Source: JAYWXI01 sp036016955 (lineage in GTDB: Bacteria > Bacteroidota > Bacteroidia > Flavobacteriales > Weeksellaceae). From it: a stretch of DNA of 64,000 bases. The notes under the pieces were generated by a model, which ran no database searches, was not told where the DNA came from, and was given only the letters and a program-made list of their open reading frames with translations. Shown here one piece after another: positions 1 through 6,903 of the stretch. The translations under genes were made by a program, and so were the position numbers. Every line of letters begins with the position of its first letter. The first letter of the stretch is position 1. The stretch is from the NCBI RefSeq assembly GCF_036016955.1, contig NZ_JAYWXI010000009.1, positions 1 through 64,000 of the forward strand, written 5' to 3'.

Positions 1-59
1 GTATTTTTACGGATGTCTTTTACGAATTTTTCGGAACTTTTCTTTTTAGGTGTTTCCAT
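1..59 (-). CDS. Transposase OrfA of an IS3-type element (N-terminal 19 residues only)
   Basis: From the ATG at 59 reading left, the frame encodes a lysine-rich start (METPKKK..., then KFVKDIRKN) and runs off the window. I remember very similar starts from small OrfA transposase subunits of IS3-family elements in Chryseobacterium relatives. In that family OrfA is the helix-turn-helix DNA-binding half, joined to the DDE catalytic OrfB by frameshifting. Only the first residues are visible, so completeness and activity cannot be judged. The downstream gene debris suggests that the element interrupted an older gene. Confidence 0.5.
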   Translation of the reverse strand, partial: METPKKKSSEKFVKDIRKN

Positions 60-135
60 AATTAAATGTAATTCTTTTTTTGAAAACACTCCTTAACTAT
101 TATACTATATATTGTCTACTTTTTGCTGACGATTT
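1..135 (-). mobile_element. End of an IS3-family insertion sequence (partial)
   Basis: The left edge of the window holds the 5' end of a transposase-like reading frame on the minus strand. Outside it, read inwards, is a stretch containing GTCAGCAAAAAGTAGACA, which resembles the terminal repeats of IS3-family elements (many carry a CAAAAAGTAGACA-like core). The exact tip is uncertain, somewhere around 125-145. The rest of the element lies outside the window. The assignment rests on a 19-residue start plus this end motif, so it is moderate. Confidence 0.5.
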
Positions 136-284
136 ACAGTGTTGTAACTCCAGCTTACACAATACTTCAATTATATAAAAAAATTCTTTTAGCGGCATTT
201 GTAGGCATTGTTACTGGGGCTATCGCAATTTTAGGCATAGCATGTTATACATATTTAACAACAGAATTTAAAGAAATAGGCTGA
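132..284 (+). pseudogene. C-terminal remnant of a membrane protein cut by the IS
   Basis: An open frame without a start codon runs from the IS edge to the TGA at 282-284. It encodes a hydrophobic stretch (KKILLAAFVGIVTGAIAIL, followed by a short polar tail) that looks like the last membrane segment of a protein. Its 5' part has been lost, most simply through insertion of the IS to its left. Further debris follows to about 452: a frame without a start codon and rich in Phe and Ile ends in TAA there. No function can be assigned. Confidence 0.4.
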
Positions 285-461
285 AAGTCTGACTGACTAC
301 GAAGATTATGCTTTTTATTGTTGATATGAATATGGAAAACCACTACGAGGAAAAAATAAATATAAATGAATTCTCGGTTATAGTTTTATACCATTATTAA
401 TATTTATGATTTTCTATTTTTTCAACCTCACATTTAATGATTTTAAATATTAAGTTATATA

Positions 462-830
462 ATGAACAAAAAAGCAGTCATTTTTCTTTTATTGATGGTA
501 TTTCTACCTATAATATGCTTATTCCTGTATTTTTGGATTCCTTCAATTATGGATGGTAGGAGTAGGCGAGAAATTTATCTGGATGATAATAGACAAATTA
601 ATTATAGTTTTAAAATTGATACTATTTTCCGAGATCACAGAAACCATAATGTATTGACTTTAAAAGGAATTTATGATTCTGATATTGAAACATCTCCTCC
701 TGAATGGGAGAATAATATATTTAAAATTGGCGATTCCATTGTAAAAGATAAAGGATCATTAAAAATTTATATTTACAGAAATAGTAAACTGGATACTATT
801 TTAGATTATAATGATATTAGCATTAGGTAA
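462..830 (+). CDS. Small membrane-anchored protein, first of a tandem paralogous pair
   Basis: This 122-residue protein has an N-terminal hydrophobic segment (about residues 4-27), which makes it a signal-anchored or exported protein. A short soluble domain follows, with the motif YLDDN-RQINYSFKIDTI. The next gene encodes a clear paralogue (YLDGK-KELSYGFKIDTI), and both end with similar KLDT-LDY-NI tails. The stop and the next start overlap in TAATG, so the two are translated together. I do not recognise the family. Small exported paralogues beside broken toxin tails would fit immunity proteins, but that is inference. Confidence 0.7.
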   Translation: MNKKAVIFLLLMVFLPIICLFLYFWIPSIMDGRSRREIYLDDNRQINYSFKIDTIFRDHRNHNVLTLKGIYDSDIETSPPEWENNIFKIGDSIVKDKGSLKIYIYRNSKLDTILDYNDISIR

Positions 831-1204
831 TGAGCAAAACAGCAAAAATTATATTAGTAATAGCCTTGCTTCCTCCATTTATATTTATGGGCTATTATTT
901 TTTTAGTGGCGTTTTTAGTAATAAAACCTCTAAACAGATATACTTGGATGGAAAAAAAGAACTATCATACGGATTTAAAATAGATACCATTTATAGGGAT
1001 AGAAGAGGGCATAACGCTTTAACATTAGCAAATAATGAAAGAGATATATCCATTACATCAGCTGTTGAATGGGAAAATGGTATCTTTAGAGTGGGGGACT
1101 CCATCACCAAGCAAAAGGATTCATTAAAAATTTACTTATATAGAAATAAAAAATTAGATACGGTATTAGATTACAGCAATATCTACATACGAGAAGATTT
1201 ATAG
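830..1204 (+). CDS. Small membrane-anchored protein, second of the tandem pair
   Basis: This 124-residue paralogue of the preceding gene shares its layout: a hydrophobic N-terminus (about residues 5-27), then a domain with YLDGKKELSYGFKIDTIYRD and the conserved EWENG-F-VGDSI block. Its ATG overlaps the upstream TAA by one base. The pair is AT-rich like the rest of this accessory patch. Function is unknown. The duplication suggests two related specificities, as is common for immunity proteins. Confidence 0.7.
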   Translation: MSKTAKIILVIALLPPFIFMGYYFFSGVFSNKTSKQIYLDGKKELSYGFKIDTIYRDRRGHNALTLANNERDISITSAVEWENGIFRVGDSITKQKDSLKIYLYRNKKLDTVLDYSNIYIREDL

Positions 1205-1227
1205 GGCTGGTCGTGTATCGGAGTTAG

Positions 1228-1400
1228 CGAGGCTTACCCTCGATCTACTGTGTTGACCTTGCGGAAAAAATCATTACTTTCACCGATATTTATGATAATT
1301 AGGTAATACGTTTATAGACCTTAACAAGGATGGTCATAAGAAAACTAACCTGCAACTTACACCCAATACGATTAAAAATCTAAATAAAACTCAACGATGA
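1228..1400 (+). pseudogene. Frameshifted C-terminal tail, possibly of a polymorphic toxin
   Basis: Two consecutive frames read like one protein tail: KIITFTDIYDN up to the TAG at about 1301, then, after a one-base shift near 1298, LGNTFIDLNKDG... and a Thr/Asn-rich end. The TGA at 1398-1400 overlaps the ATG of the next gene, a coupling typical of toxin-immunity pairs. Just upstream, GTGTATCGGAGTTAGCGA recurs in near-identical form at 1880-1917, beside another broken tail. No toxin family is identified, and the polymorphic-toxin reading is an inference from layout. Confidence 0.35.
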
Positions 1401-1879
1401 TGTTTATAAGATTCCTATTGTTAATTACTCTATGCCTTATCGGTTGTCAATGTACAAAAAAAAGTAGCTTTGCAACTGAAGTTTCTGAACGAATAGACTC
1501 TTTGTGTATGTACAAAGCGTTTCAGTCGAAAGAATTATTTATCATACAACATGAAGAAAAACAAAATAAAAATTATATTAGAATATCAACTTCTGAATAT
1601 TTTGATAAAGATTCTACCTGCTTAATATTGGAACATAAAAATAAGTTAATAGTATATTATTACACTCCTTTCTCTCCTGCAAAAAAAGATAGCGTAAAAA
1701 TGAACTCTTATCTGTCCAAATATGAAAATAGGATGTATCGAGATAATACAATATCTATTTTCCGTCCCAATTATATTATTTTTGAATTAACCAATGAAGG
1801 AAAACTTAAAAATATACCAAAAGATAAATACAGAAACCTATTCCTGTATGGGAGTACCAAACAAATACAAGAATTATAG
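1397..1879 (+). CDS. Lipoprotein, hypothetical (possible immunity protein)
   Basis: This 160-residue protein has a lipoprotein signal peptide ending LCLIGC, so Cys17 should be lipidated after SPII cleavage. The mature part is basic and rich in Lys, Tyr and Ser, with no motif I recognise. Two in-frame ATGs (1397 and 1400) are both possible starts. The start overlaps the stop of the broken upstream tail, which suggests it was once translated together with that protein. A lipoprotein in the last position of a toxin cassette is commonly the immunity partner, but nothing in the sequence proves this. Confidence 0.65.
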   Translation: MMFIRFLLLITLCLIGCQCTKKSSFATEVSERIDSLCMYKAFQSKELFIIQHEEKQNKNYIRISTSEYFDKDSTCLILEHKNKLIVYYYTPFSPAKKDSVKMNSYLSKYENRMYRDNTISIFRPNYIIFELTNEGKLKNIPKDKYRNLFLYGSTKQIQEL

Positions 1880-2082
1880 GTCGTGTATCAGAGTTGGTTG
1901 TGTACCAGAGTTAGCGATGTAGATTATTTAGAATATTGTGATCTAGAGAAGAGGTTTAAAATATTGATATGGGCTATAAAAAGCTAGGAGCATCGGGGTT
2001 AGGACAGACAGTTATTGAAGTTCAGTCAGAAATAATGTCCCAGGGTATTTCAAAGGGATTGCAAGAAAAGTATAAAAAATAA
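1880..2082 (+). pseudogene. Fragmentary coding tail(s), possibly a second toxin remnant
   Basis: This stretch starts with two copies of the GTGTAYCRGAGTT-like repeat also seen near 1208. It contains only short open pieces. The best runs from 1969 to 2082 and encodes a 37-residue, helix-like piece (GYKKLGASGLGQTVIEVQSE, then a short tail) that ends six bases before the next gene. It looks like the C-terminus of a larger protein whose body is gone. Confidence 0.3.
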
Positions 2083-2088
2083 AAGAGT

Positions 2089-2502
2089 ATGAGAGAGAAA
2101 TATAGTAAGTATTTTCTATTAGTATTGTTGGTTGGTTTGTTGTTGATGTTTATGTATGGATACTTTATATCTAAACCAGATTTAGAAAAAAATGGAGTTT
2201 GGGTTGTGGCTTATCCCTATGCTACGGAAGGAGGGGGGAAAGGAGGAAGTGTCTATATAAAATTTAAGTATTATTATAAGGGTAGAGAGTATTCCAATAA
2301 AGAAAATGGTTTTAATGGGAGAATAGATAAGATTCTTGAAAATAAATATTTACTCAAAATTTCATCTAAAACGCCTTCATTATGCTTGTTTACAGATGAA
2401 TATTTGATTACGGATGAGCAAATAAAATCGGCACCGCCTGAAGGCTGGAGCGAATTACCGGAATGGGCGAAGGCTCAAATGAAGGGTCGTAAGTCGGAGT
2501 AA
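2089..2502 (+). CDS. Small signal-anchored protein, hypothetical
   Basis: This 137-residue protein has one strong N-terminal membrane segment (about residues 8-27, with the Leu/Val-rich LLVLLVGLLLMF). The extracytoplasmic part has Gly-rich (EGGGKGGS) and aromatic (FKYYYKGREY) stretches. Its ATG follows the preceding remnant by six bases. I do not recognise the family. By position it is a further immunity-like gene, since it directly follows a broken coding tail. Confidence 0.65.
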   Translation: MREKYSKYFLLVLLVGLLLMFMYGYFISKPDLEKNGVWVVAYPYATEGGGKGGSVYIKFKYYYKGREYSNKENGFNGRIDKILENKYLLKISSKTPSLCLFTDEYLITDEQIKSAPPEGWSELPEWAKAQMKGRKSE

Positions 2503-2613
2503 GGAACTTAGAATGGGGAGGCTGCTCAGTAATTTGTAATTTTGGGTAGGTCTTACTGAAACATAGGGGAAACGGGGGGGGAGGGCTACAGAAGGGAAGC
2601 AAAAGCATAAAGG

Positions 2614-2904
2614 ATGATAAAAACATTTTTCAAATCGTCGTATTTTTCGATTGTGATTATATTGATGATGCTGATATCAAGTCAGTTTGATTATATTTTT
2701 GATGGGTTTAATTTCTTTTTTAGAGAAATAGCACACATTTGTTTTAATCTCTTTTTGATTTTTTTAATGGTTGGCTATAAAGATTATGTGGGGGTTGGCA
2801 AGGGAGGGATAAGGGCGAAAGTTGGGATTTATACGGGGATTGTATGGTTTTCTTTGGTTACGGTTTGGTCTTGTTTTAATTTGCTAATGGAATTGTTGAT
2901 TTGA
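2614..2904 (+). CDS. Small three-helix integral membrane protein, hypothetical
   Basis: This 96-residue protein consists almost entirely of three hydrophobic segments (about residues 9-25, 35-55 and 70-93), with a short Gly/Lys-rich loop between the second and third. It has no signal peptide and no recognised motif. It is the last gene of the AT-rich accessory patch. The 111 bases before it are G-rich on the + strand and carry no gene. Confidence 0.55.
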   Translation: MIKTFFKSSYFSIVIILMMLISSQFDYIFDGFNFFFREIAHICFNLFLIFLMVGYKDYVGVGKGGIRAKVGIYTGIVWFSLVTVWSCFNLLMELLI

Positions 2905-2968
2905 CCGATGGGATGAGGGCTGAGTGGGAAGGCGGGCAGCGGAAATTAGGATGTTGCGGCTCCGAAAA

Positions 2969-3026
2969 AGAAAAAACTTAGGATTTGAGGGGGTGTCCTG
3001 TGGGGCACTCCGTAAAATCCTAAGTT
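2969..3026 (-). terminator. Rho-independent terminator ending the peroxiredoxin-thioredoxin group
   Basis: Arms AACTTAGGATTT (2975-2986) and AAATCCTAAGTT (3015-3026) form a perfect 12-bp stem, with a second weaker GGGTG/CACTC pairing inside. On the minus strand the stem is followed by a T-rich tract, so it terminates transcripts coming from the right. Confidence 0.8.
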
Positions 3027-3049
3027 GAGGCTCTTATAGAAGAGAAAGA

Positions 3050-3298
3050 TTATTTGTCGATTGACCCTAAAACTTTTTGGGCAAAGCCGTTTAGGGCGTC
3101 TTTTTCGCTCATGCCGCTTTTGACGTTGGCGTGAACTTCCATGGCACCTAGCATGTTGGTAATGAGTTCGCCTACTACGTTTAAGTCTTCGTCGGAAGCG
3201 CCACGGAATTCACAGAAGGCTTCCAAAACTTCTACGGCTTTTTCTAGGTTTTCAGGGGATTGATTTTGATAGAATTGTCGGATAATCGGTAGTTTCAT
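3050..3298 (-). CDS. Small conserved protein of the thioredoxin group (DUF6952-like)
   Basis: This 82-residue acidic, all-helical soluble protein has no Cys in a redox motif (its single Cys is in EAFCEFRG). I recall similar small proteins lying after a peroxiredoxin and a thioredoxin in Flavobacteriia; the DUF6952 label is from memory. Its position as third gene of this group suggests a helper role in peroxide defence, but no activity is known. A strong terminator follows it. Confidence 0.7.
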   Translation of the reverse strand: MKLPIIRQFYQNQSPENLEKAVEVLEAFCEFRGASDEDLNVVGELITNMLGAMEVHANVKSGMSEKDALNGFAQKVLGSIDK

Positions 3299-3321
3299 TT
3301 TGTTTGATTTTTTTTAGATAA

Positions 3322-3349
3322 AGCCTTTCTTACCTAAATAAGAAAGGCT
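3322..3349 (-). terminator. Intercistronic hairpin after the thioredoxin gene
   Basis: Arms AGCCTTTCTT (3322-3331) and AAGAAAGGCT (3340-3349) form a perfect 10-bp stem with an 8-base loop. On the minus strand it is followed only by a short interrupted T tract, so it may attenuate rather than stop transcription into the DUF6952-like gene. Confidence 0.55.
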
Positions 3350-3362
3350 GTTTTATTGAGGA

Positions 3363-3671
3363 TTAGCCTAATTCGTTAAATAAGGCGATCAGGCTTTCGG
3401 CTTGGTTGGTTTGCACCTGATTCACCAACGTTCCGTTTTTAAAGATGGCAAAGGTGGGCAGGTTGTCCACTTTGGCAAGTTTACGGCTTTCGGGTAATTT
3501 TTCGGCATCCACGTAGTAGAAGGGGATGCTTTCGTTTTCGGAAGCCAATTTTTTGAATTTGGGTTTCATAATTCGGCAGTTGCCGCACCATGCTGCGCCG
3601 TATTGTACCACGACTTTTTCGTCTTGGGCTACTAATTCTTGCAGTTTGTCTTCGGATAATTCAATGTACAT
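3363..3671 (-). CDS. Thioredoxin-family protein
   Basis: This 102-residue cytosolic thioredoxin-fold protein has active site WCGNC (Cys29 and Cys32). The cis-proline region LPTFAIFKNG follows in the usual place. The Gly-Asn pair between the two Cys differs from the Gly-Pro of classical thioredoxin, so redox potential and partners may differ. A classical thioredoxin is present at 29179. It lies between a peroxiredoxin and a small conserved protein, and probably serves as electron donor for that peroxiredoxin. The partner assignment is inference from position. Confidence 0.88.
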   Translation of the reverse strand: MYIELSEDKLQELVAQDEKVVVQYGAAWCGNCRIMKPKFKKLASENESIPFYYVDAEKLPESRKLAKVDNLPTFAIFKNGTLVNQVQTNQAESLIALFNELG

Positions 3672-3696
3672 AATACTTTAATATGATTTGTGTTTT

Positions 3697-3732
3697 TAAA
3701 AAACTAGTCCTCTCCGAAAGGAAGAGAACTAG
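3697..3732 (-). terminator. Hairpin with T tract between peroxiredoxin and thioredoxin genes
   Basis: CTAGTCCTCTCC (from 3704) pairs imperfectly with GGAAGAGAACTAG (to 3732) around a GAAA loop. On the minus strand it is followed by six T. It should end most peroxiredoxin transcripts, so thioredoxin is expressed by read-through or from its own promoter. Confidence 0.7.
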
Positions 3733-3762
3733 CCGTTTTCTTTCGTTTTTTTTTGGTTCGGA

Positions 3763-4395
3763 TTAGTGGTTGGAAAGGTATTCTGCTACTCCTTTTCTGT
3801 CAGCATTCATAGCGTCTTTACCTTCTTCCCAGTTAGCCGGGCATACTTCGCCGTGCTTTTGAACGTGGGTGTAGGCATCGATCAAACGAAGATACTCTTT
3901 CACGTTTCTTCCCAAAGGCATATCGTTTACCGACTCGTGGAAGATTTTTCCGTTTTCGTCGATAAGGTAAGTGGCACGGTAAGTTACGTTGGAACCGGTA
4001 AATGTTTCGTTGCCTTCTTCATCGTATTCAAAATCTTGGTCTACGATGCCTAGAACGTTGGCCAGTTGTCTGTGTGTGTCGGCAAGAATTGGGTATGTTA
4101 CTCCTTCGATACCTCCGTTGTCTTTTGGTGTGTTTAGCCAAGCGAAGTGCACTTCGTTTGTGTCGCAAGAAGCACCGATGACTTTGGTGTTTCTTTTTTC
4201 AAACTCTGCCAAAGCCTCTTGGAAAGCGTGAAGTTCCGTAGGGCATACGAAGGTGAAATCTTTAGGGTACCAAAACAAAAGCACTTTTTGTTGGTTTTTG
4301 GTAGCTTCCTCAAAGATGTTGATTCTTAGGTTGTCTCCCATTTCAGACATGGCATCAACCGTTAGGTTGGGGAATGGTCTTCCTACTAATGACAT
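3763..4395 (-). CDS. Typical 2-Cys peroxiredoxin (AhpC/Prx1 type)
   Basis: This 210-residue cytosolic peroxidase reduces hydrogen peroxide and organic peroxides. The peroxidatic cysteine is Cys51 in FTFVCPTEL, and the resolving cysteine is Cys185 in GEVCPANW. Length and spacing match typical 2-Cys enzymes. An additional Cys lies in GASCDTNEVHFAW, a block characteristic of the family. It is the promoter-proximal gene of the group, with thioredoxin downstream as a likely reductant. A TAnnTTTG promoter lies about 35 bases upstream of the start. Confidence 0.95.
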   Translation of the reverse strand: MSLVGRPFPNLTVDAMSEMGDNLRINIFEEATKNQQKVLLFWYPKDFTFVCPTELHAFQEALAEFEKRNTKVIGASCDTNEVHFAWLNTPKDNGGIEGVTYPILADTHRQLANVLGIVDQDFEYDEEGNETFTGSNVTYRATYLIDENGKIFHESVNDMPLGRNVKEYLRLIDAYTHVQKHGEVCPANWEEGKDAMNADRKGVAEYLSNH

Positions 4396-4429
4396 AATAG
4401 TTTATTTTTTTTAGTTGTTTTCTTTAGGA

Positions 4430-4437
4430 CAAAGATA
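4430..4437 (-). promoter_or_regulatory. -7 promoter element for the peroxiredoxin gene
   Basis: The minus strand reads TATCTTTG, a perfect match to the Bacteroidetes TAnnTTTG -7 element, about 35 bases before the ATG. I see no clear TTG at the -33 position, so this is a one-element call. Confidence 0.55.
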
Positions 4438-4541
4438 TTGAAGTTTTATCTATTAAAAAATTAATTTTAATTAATATAATCAATCACTTTGATAGGGGAC
4501 TTTTGATTTTGTAAATCATCCGAAAGGCTTTTTTGTTTTTT

Positions 4542-5741
4542 TTATTGGATGAGGGCTTGGGTTAGGCAGGCTTTGATCCGTTTCATGGCTTCGGTCAGTT
4601 CGGCTTCGGAAGCGGCATAGGAGAATCTTAGGCATTCAGGATTTCCGAACGAGACGCCGCCAACCGAGCCTACGTGGGCATTTTCTAACAGGAACATGGC
4701 AAAGTCGTTTGCGTCGTTTATTGGGGTGCAGTTTATTTTCTTTCCTAAATAGAACGAAATGTCGGGATAGAAATAAAAGGCGGATTTCGGGAGCCTAACC
4801 TTGAATCCTGGGATGCTACTCATCAGGTCGTAGACCAAATCTCTCCGTTTGCGGAATTCGTCAATCATGTAGCGGTATTCCGACGGGTCGGTTTTTAGGG
4901 CGGTAATGGCGGCGCGTTGTGCTACGGTGTTGGCTCCGCTGGTCATTTGCCCTTGGATTTTGTCGCAGGCTTTGGCGAGCCATTCGGGGCAGGCGGAGTA
5001 ACCGATGCGCCATCCGGTCATGGCGTAGCCTTTGGAAAGGCCGTTGATGATGGCCACTTGCTCGTAGATTTCGGGAAAGGAAGCGATGGAAGCGTGCGGT
5101 CCGTCGTAGTTGATGTATTCGTATATTTCGTCGGAGATTACTGTTAGGTGAGGGTTTTCGGCAATAACTTCGGCGAGTTGCTTTAGTTCCTCGTGGGTGT
5201 AGTAACTTCCTGAGGGGTTGCAGGGCGAGCTGTAGAGCAGGACTTTGGTTTTCGGGGTGATGGCTTTCCTAAGTTGGTCGGCGGTCATTTTAAAGTCCGT
5301 GGCGTAGTCGGTGGGGATAAAGACGGGCTGGCCTCCGGTTAGTTTCACCATTTCCTCGTAGCTTACCCAGTAGGGGACGGGAAGAAGAACTTCGTCTCCG
5401 TCATTGACCAGAGCAGACAAAACGTTGATGATGGCTTGCTTGGCCCCGTTGGAAATACAGATTTGTGTGGGTTTATAATCGAGGCGGTTGTCTCTTTTCA
5501 GTTTGTTGGCAACTGCTTCTCGGAGTTCTAAGAATCCCGGAACAGGGGAGTAATGACTGTAGTTTTCGTTGATGGCGTCAAAGGCGGCTTGTTTGATGTT
5601 TTCAGGAACGTCGAAGTCGGGTTCGCCCAAGGTCAGGCTGATGACGTCAATGCCTTGTGCTTTCATCTCGCGCACCTTATTGCTCATAACGAAGGTTTGG
5701 GAGTAGCTCAGGCGGTTGAGTCGGTCGGATAATTTATTCAT
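4542..5741 (-). CDS. Class I/II pyridoxal-phosphate aminotransferase (aspartate aminotransferase-like)
   Basis: This is a 399-residue fold-type I aminotransferase. Visible family motifs are SLTLGEPDFDVP near the N-terminus, SNGAKQAI, SPCNPSG (the conserved Asn that binds PLP), SDEIYEYI, and the Schiff-base lysine in GLSKGYAMTGWRIG. It matches aspartate/prephenate aminotransferases that feed amino acid synthesis. The frame extends 15 codons further to 5786, but that extension contains a TATATTTG promoter element, so the ATG at 5741 (MNKLSDRLNRLS) is preferred. It is divergent from the threonine aldolase gene. Confidence 0.93.
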   Translation of the reverse strand: MNKLSDRLNRLSYSQTFVMSNKVREMKAQGIDVISLTLGEPDFDVPENIKQAAFDAINENYSHYSPVPGFLELREAVANKLKRDNRLDYKPTQICISNGAKQAIINVLSALVNDGDEVLLPVPYWVSYEEMVKLTGGQPVFIPTDYATDFKMTADQLRKAITPKTKVLLYSSPCNPSGSYYTHEELKQLAEVIAENPHLTVISDEIYEYINYDGPHASIASFPEIYEQVAIINGLSKGYAMTGWRIGYSACPEWLAKACDKIQGQMTSGANTVAQRAAITALKTDPSEYRYMIDEFRKRRDLVYDLMSSIPGFKVRLPKSAFYFYPDISFYLGKKINCTPINDANDFAMFLLENAHVGSVGGVSFGNPECLRFSYAASEAELTEAMKRIKACLTQALIQ

Positions 5742-5763
5742 GTTTTTTTTCTGTTCAAAATCG

Positions 5764-5775
5764 ACACAAATATAA
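5764..5775 (-). promoter_or_regulatory. -7 promoter element for the aminotransferase gene
   Basis: The minus strand carries TATATTTG just upstream of the chosen start at 5741, matching TAnnTTTG. It lies inside the would-be N-terminal extension, which argues against that extension. Confidence 0.5.
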
Positions 5776-5851
5776 GGACAAATCATCTCTTGGAATCATT
5801 CGATTTCATTAATTTTACTTTTCCGAATAGACGGGTTTAATTAAGAGATTT

Positions 5852-6886
5852 ATGAAATATTCTTTCAAAAACGATTACGCTGAGGGGGCGCATCCTCGGC
5901 TGTTGGAGCGACTTTTTCAGGAAAATTTTCTCCAGCAGGAAGGGTACGGTAGGGATGCTTTTTCCATAAATGCAGAGGCTCTTCTTCGCGAAGCGGTGGG
6001 GAATCCTACGGTTCAAGTGCATTTTGTTTCGGGGGGAACGCAGGCGAATTTGGTGGTGCTTTCGGCTTCTCTTCGTCCTCATGAGGCGGTGATTTCGCCT
6101 TCGGTGGGGCATATTGCTAATAACGAAACGGGGGCGATAGAAGCCACGGGGCATAAAATTATCAGTGTGGAGACCAATCGGGGGATTCTTGAACCAGAGC
6201 AGGTGGATCGGGTTTTGAGGGCGCATGCCAATGTGCCGCATCAGGTGAAGCCTAAGATGGTTTATATCTCCAATGCGACCGAATTGGGGACGATTTATAC
6301 CAAGTCGGAACTTGAGGCTTTGTCGGCGTTTTGCAAATCGAAAAACTTGTATCTCTATATGGACGGGGCACGGTTGGGTCATGCGCTTACGGCTGAAAAT
6401 AATGATCTTACGCTGGAGGATATTGCCGGTTTAACCGATGCTTTTTATTTGGGCGGAACCAAAAACGGGGCGTTGTTTGGGGAGGCTATTGTGCTTGTTT
6501 GTAAGGCGTTGCAGGAAGATTTTGGTTTTCATGTCAAACAGAAAGGCGCATTGTTGGCCAAGGGCAGGGTGCTTGGGATTCAGTTTGAAGAGCTTTTGAA
6601 GGACGGGCTTTATTTTGATTTGGCTCGCCATGCCAACCGTCAGGCGATGAAAATCAAAGCGGCTTTTCAACAAAAGGGGATTGGCTTTTTGGAGGAAACG
6701 TTCACCAATCAAATTTTTCCCTTACTGGAAAACCATAGGATTGAAGCCCTCTCCAAAAATTATGATTTTTACGTTTGGAAAGCGATTGATGCCGACCGTT
6801 CGGCCATTCGTCTCATTACGTCTTGGGCGACTACGGAAGCCATGACCGACCGTTTGGTGGAGACGATTCTCAGTCCCGGTTTTTAA
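5852..6886 (+). CDS. Low-specificity L-threonine aldolase (beta-eliminating lyase family)
   Basis: This 344-residue PLP enzyme cleaves threonine and allo-threonine to glycine and acetaldehyde. The family markers are the early FKNDYAEGAHP block, VSGGTQANL, HIANNETGA, YMDGARLGHAL, and the PLP lysine Lys204 in LGGTKNG. Length is usual for the family. It is a single gene between the divergent aminotransferase and the convergent tamL. Related beta-eliminating lyases (tryptophanase, tyrosine phenol-lyase) are larger, so aldolase is the better call. Confidence 0.9.
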   Translation: MKYSFKNDYAEGAHPRLLERLFQENFLQQEGYGRDAFSINAEALLREAVGNPTVQVHFVSGGTQANLVVLSASLRPHEAVISPSVGHIANNETGAIEATGHKIISVETNRGILEPEQVDRVLRAHANVPHQVKPKMVYISNATELGTIYTKSELEALSAFCKSKNLYLYMDGARLGHALTAENNDLTLEDIAGLTDAFYLGGTKNGALFGEAIVLVCKALQEDFGFHVKQKGALLAKGRVLGIQFEELLKDGLYFDLARHANRQAMKIKAAFQQKGIGFLEETFTNQIFPLLENHRIEALSKNYDFYVWKAIDADRSAIRLITSWATTEAMTDRLVETILSPGF

Positions 6887-6903
6887 AAACGAGGGAGAGA
6901 GGG

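Noticed and set aside
2408..2626. 72-codon minus-strand frame overlapping the accessory genes
   Set aside because: It is Pro/Ser/Phe-rich from G-runs on the other strand, and overlaps a better supported + strand gene.
5742..5786. Longer N-terminus for the aminotransferase
   Set aside because: The 15-codon extension includes a TATATTTG promoter element, and the family start fits the ATG at 5741.
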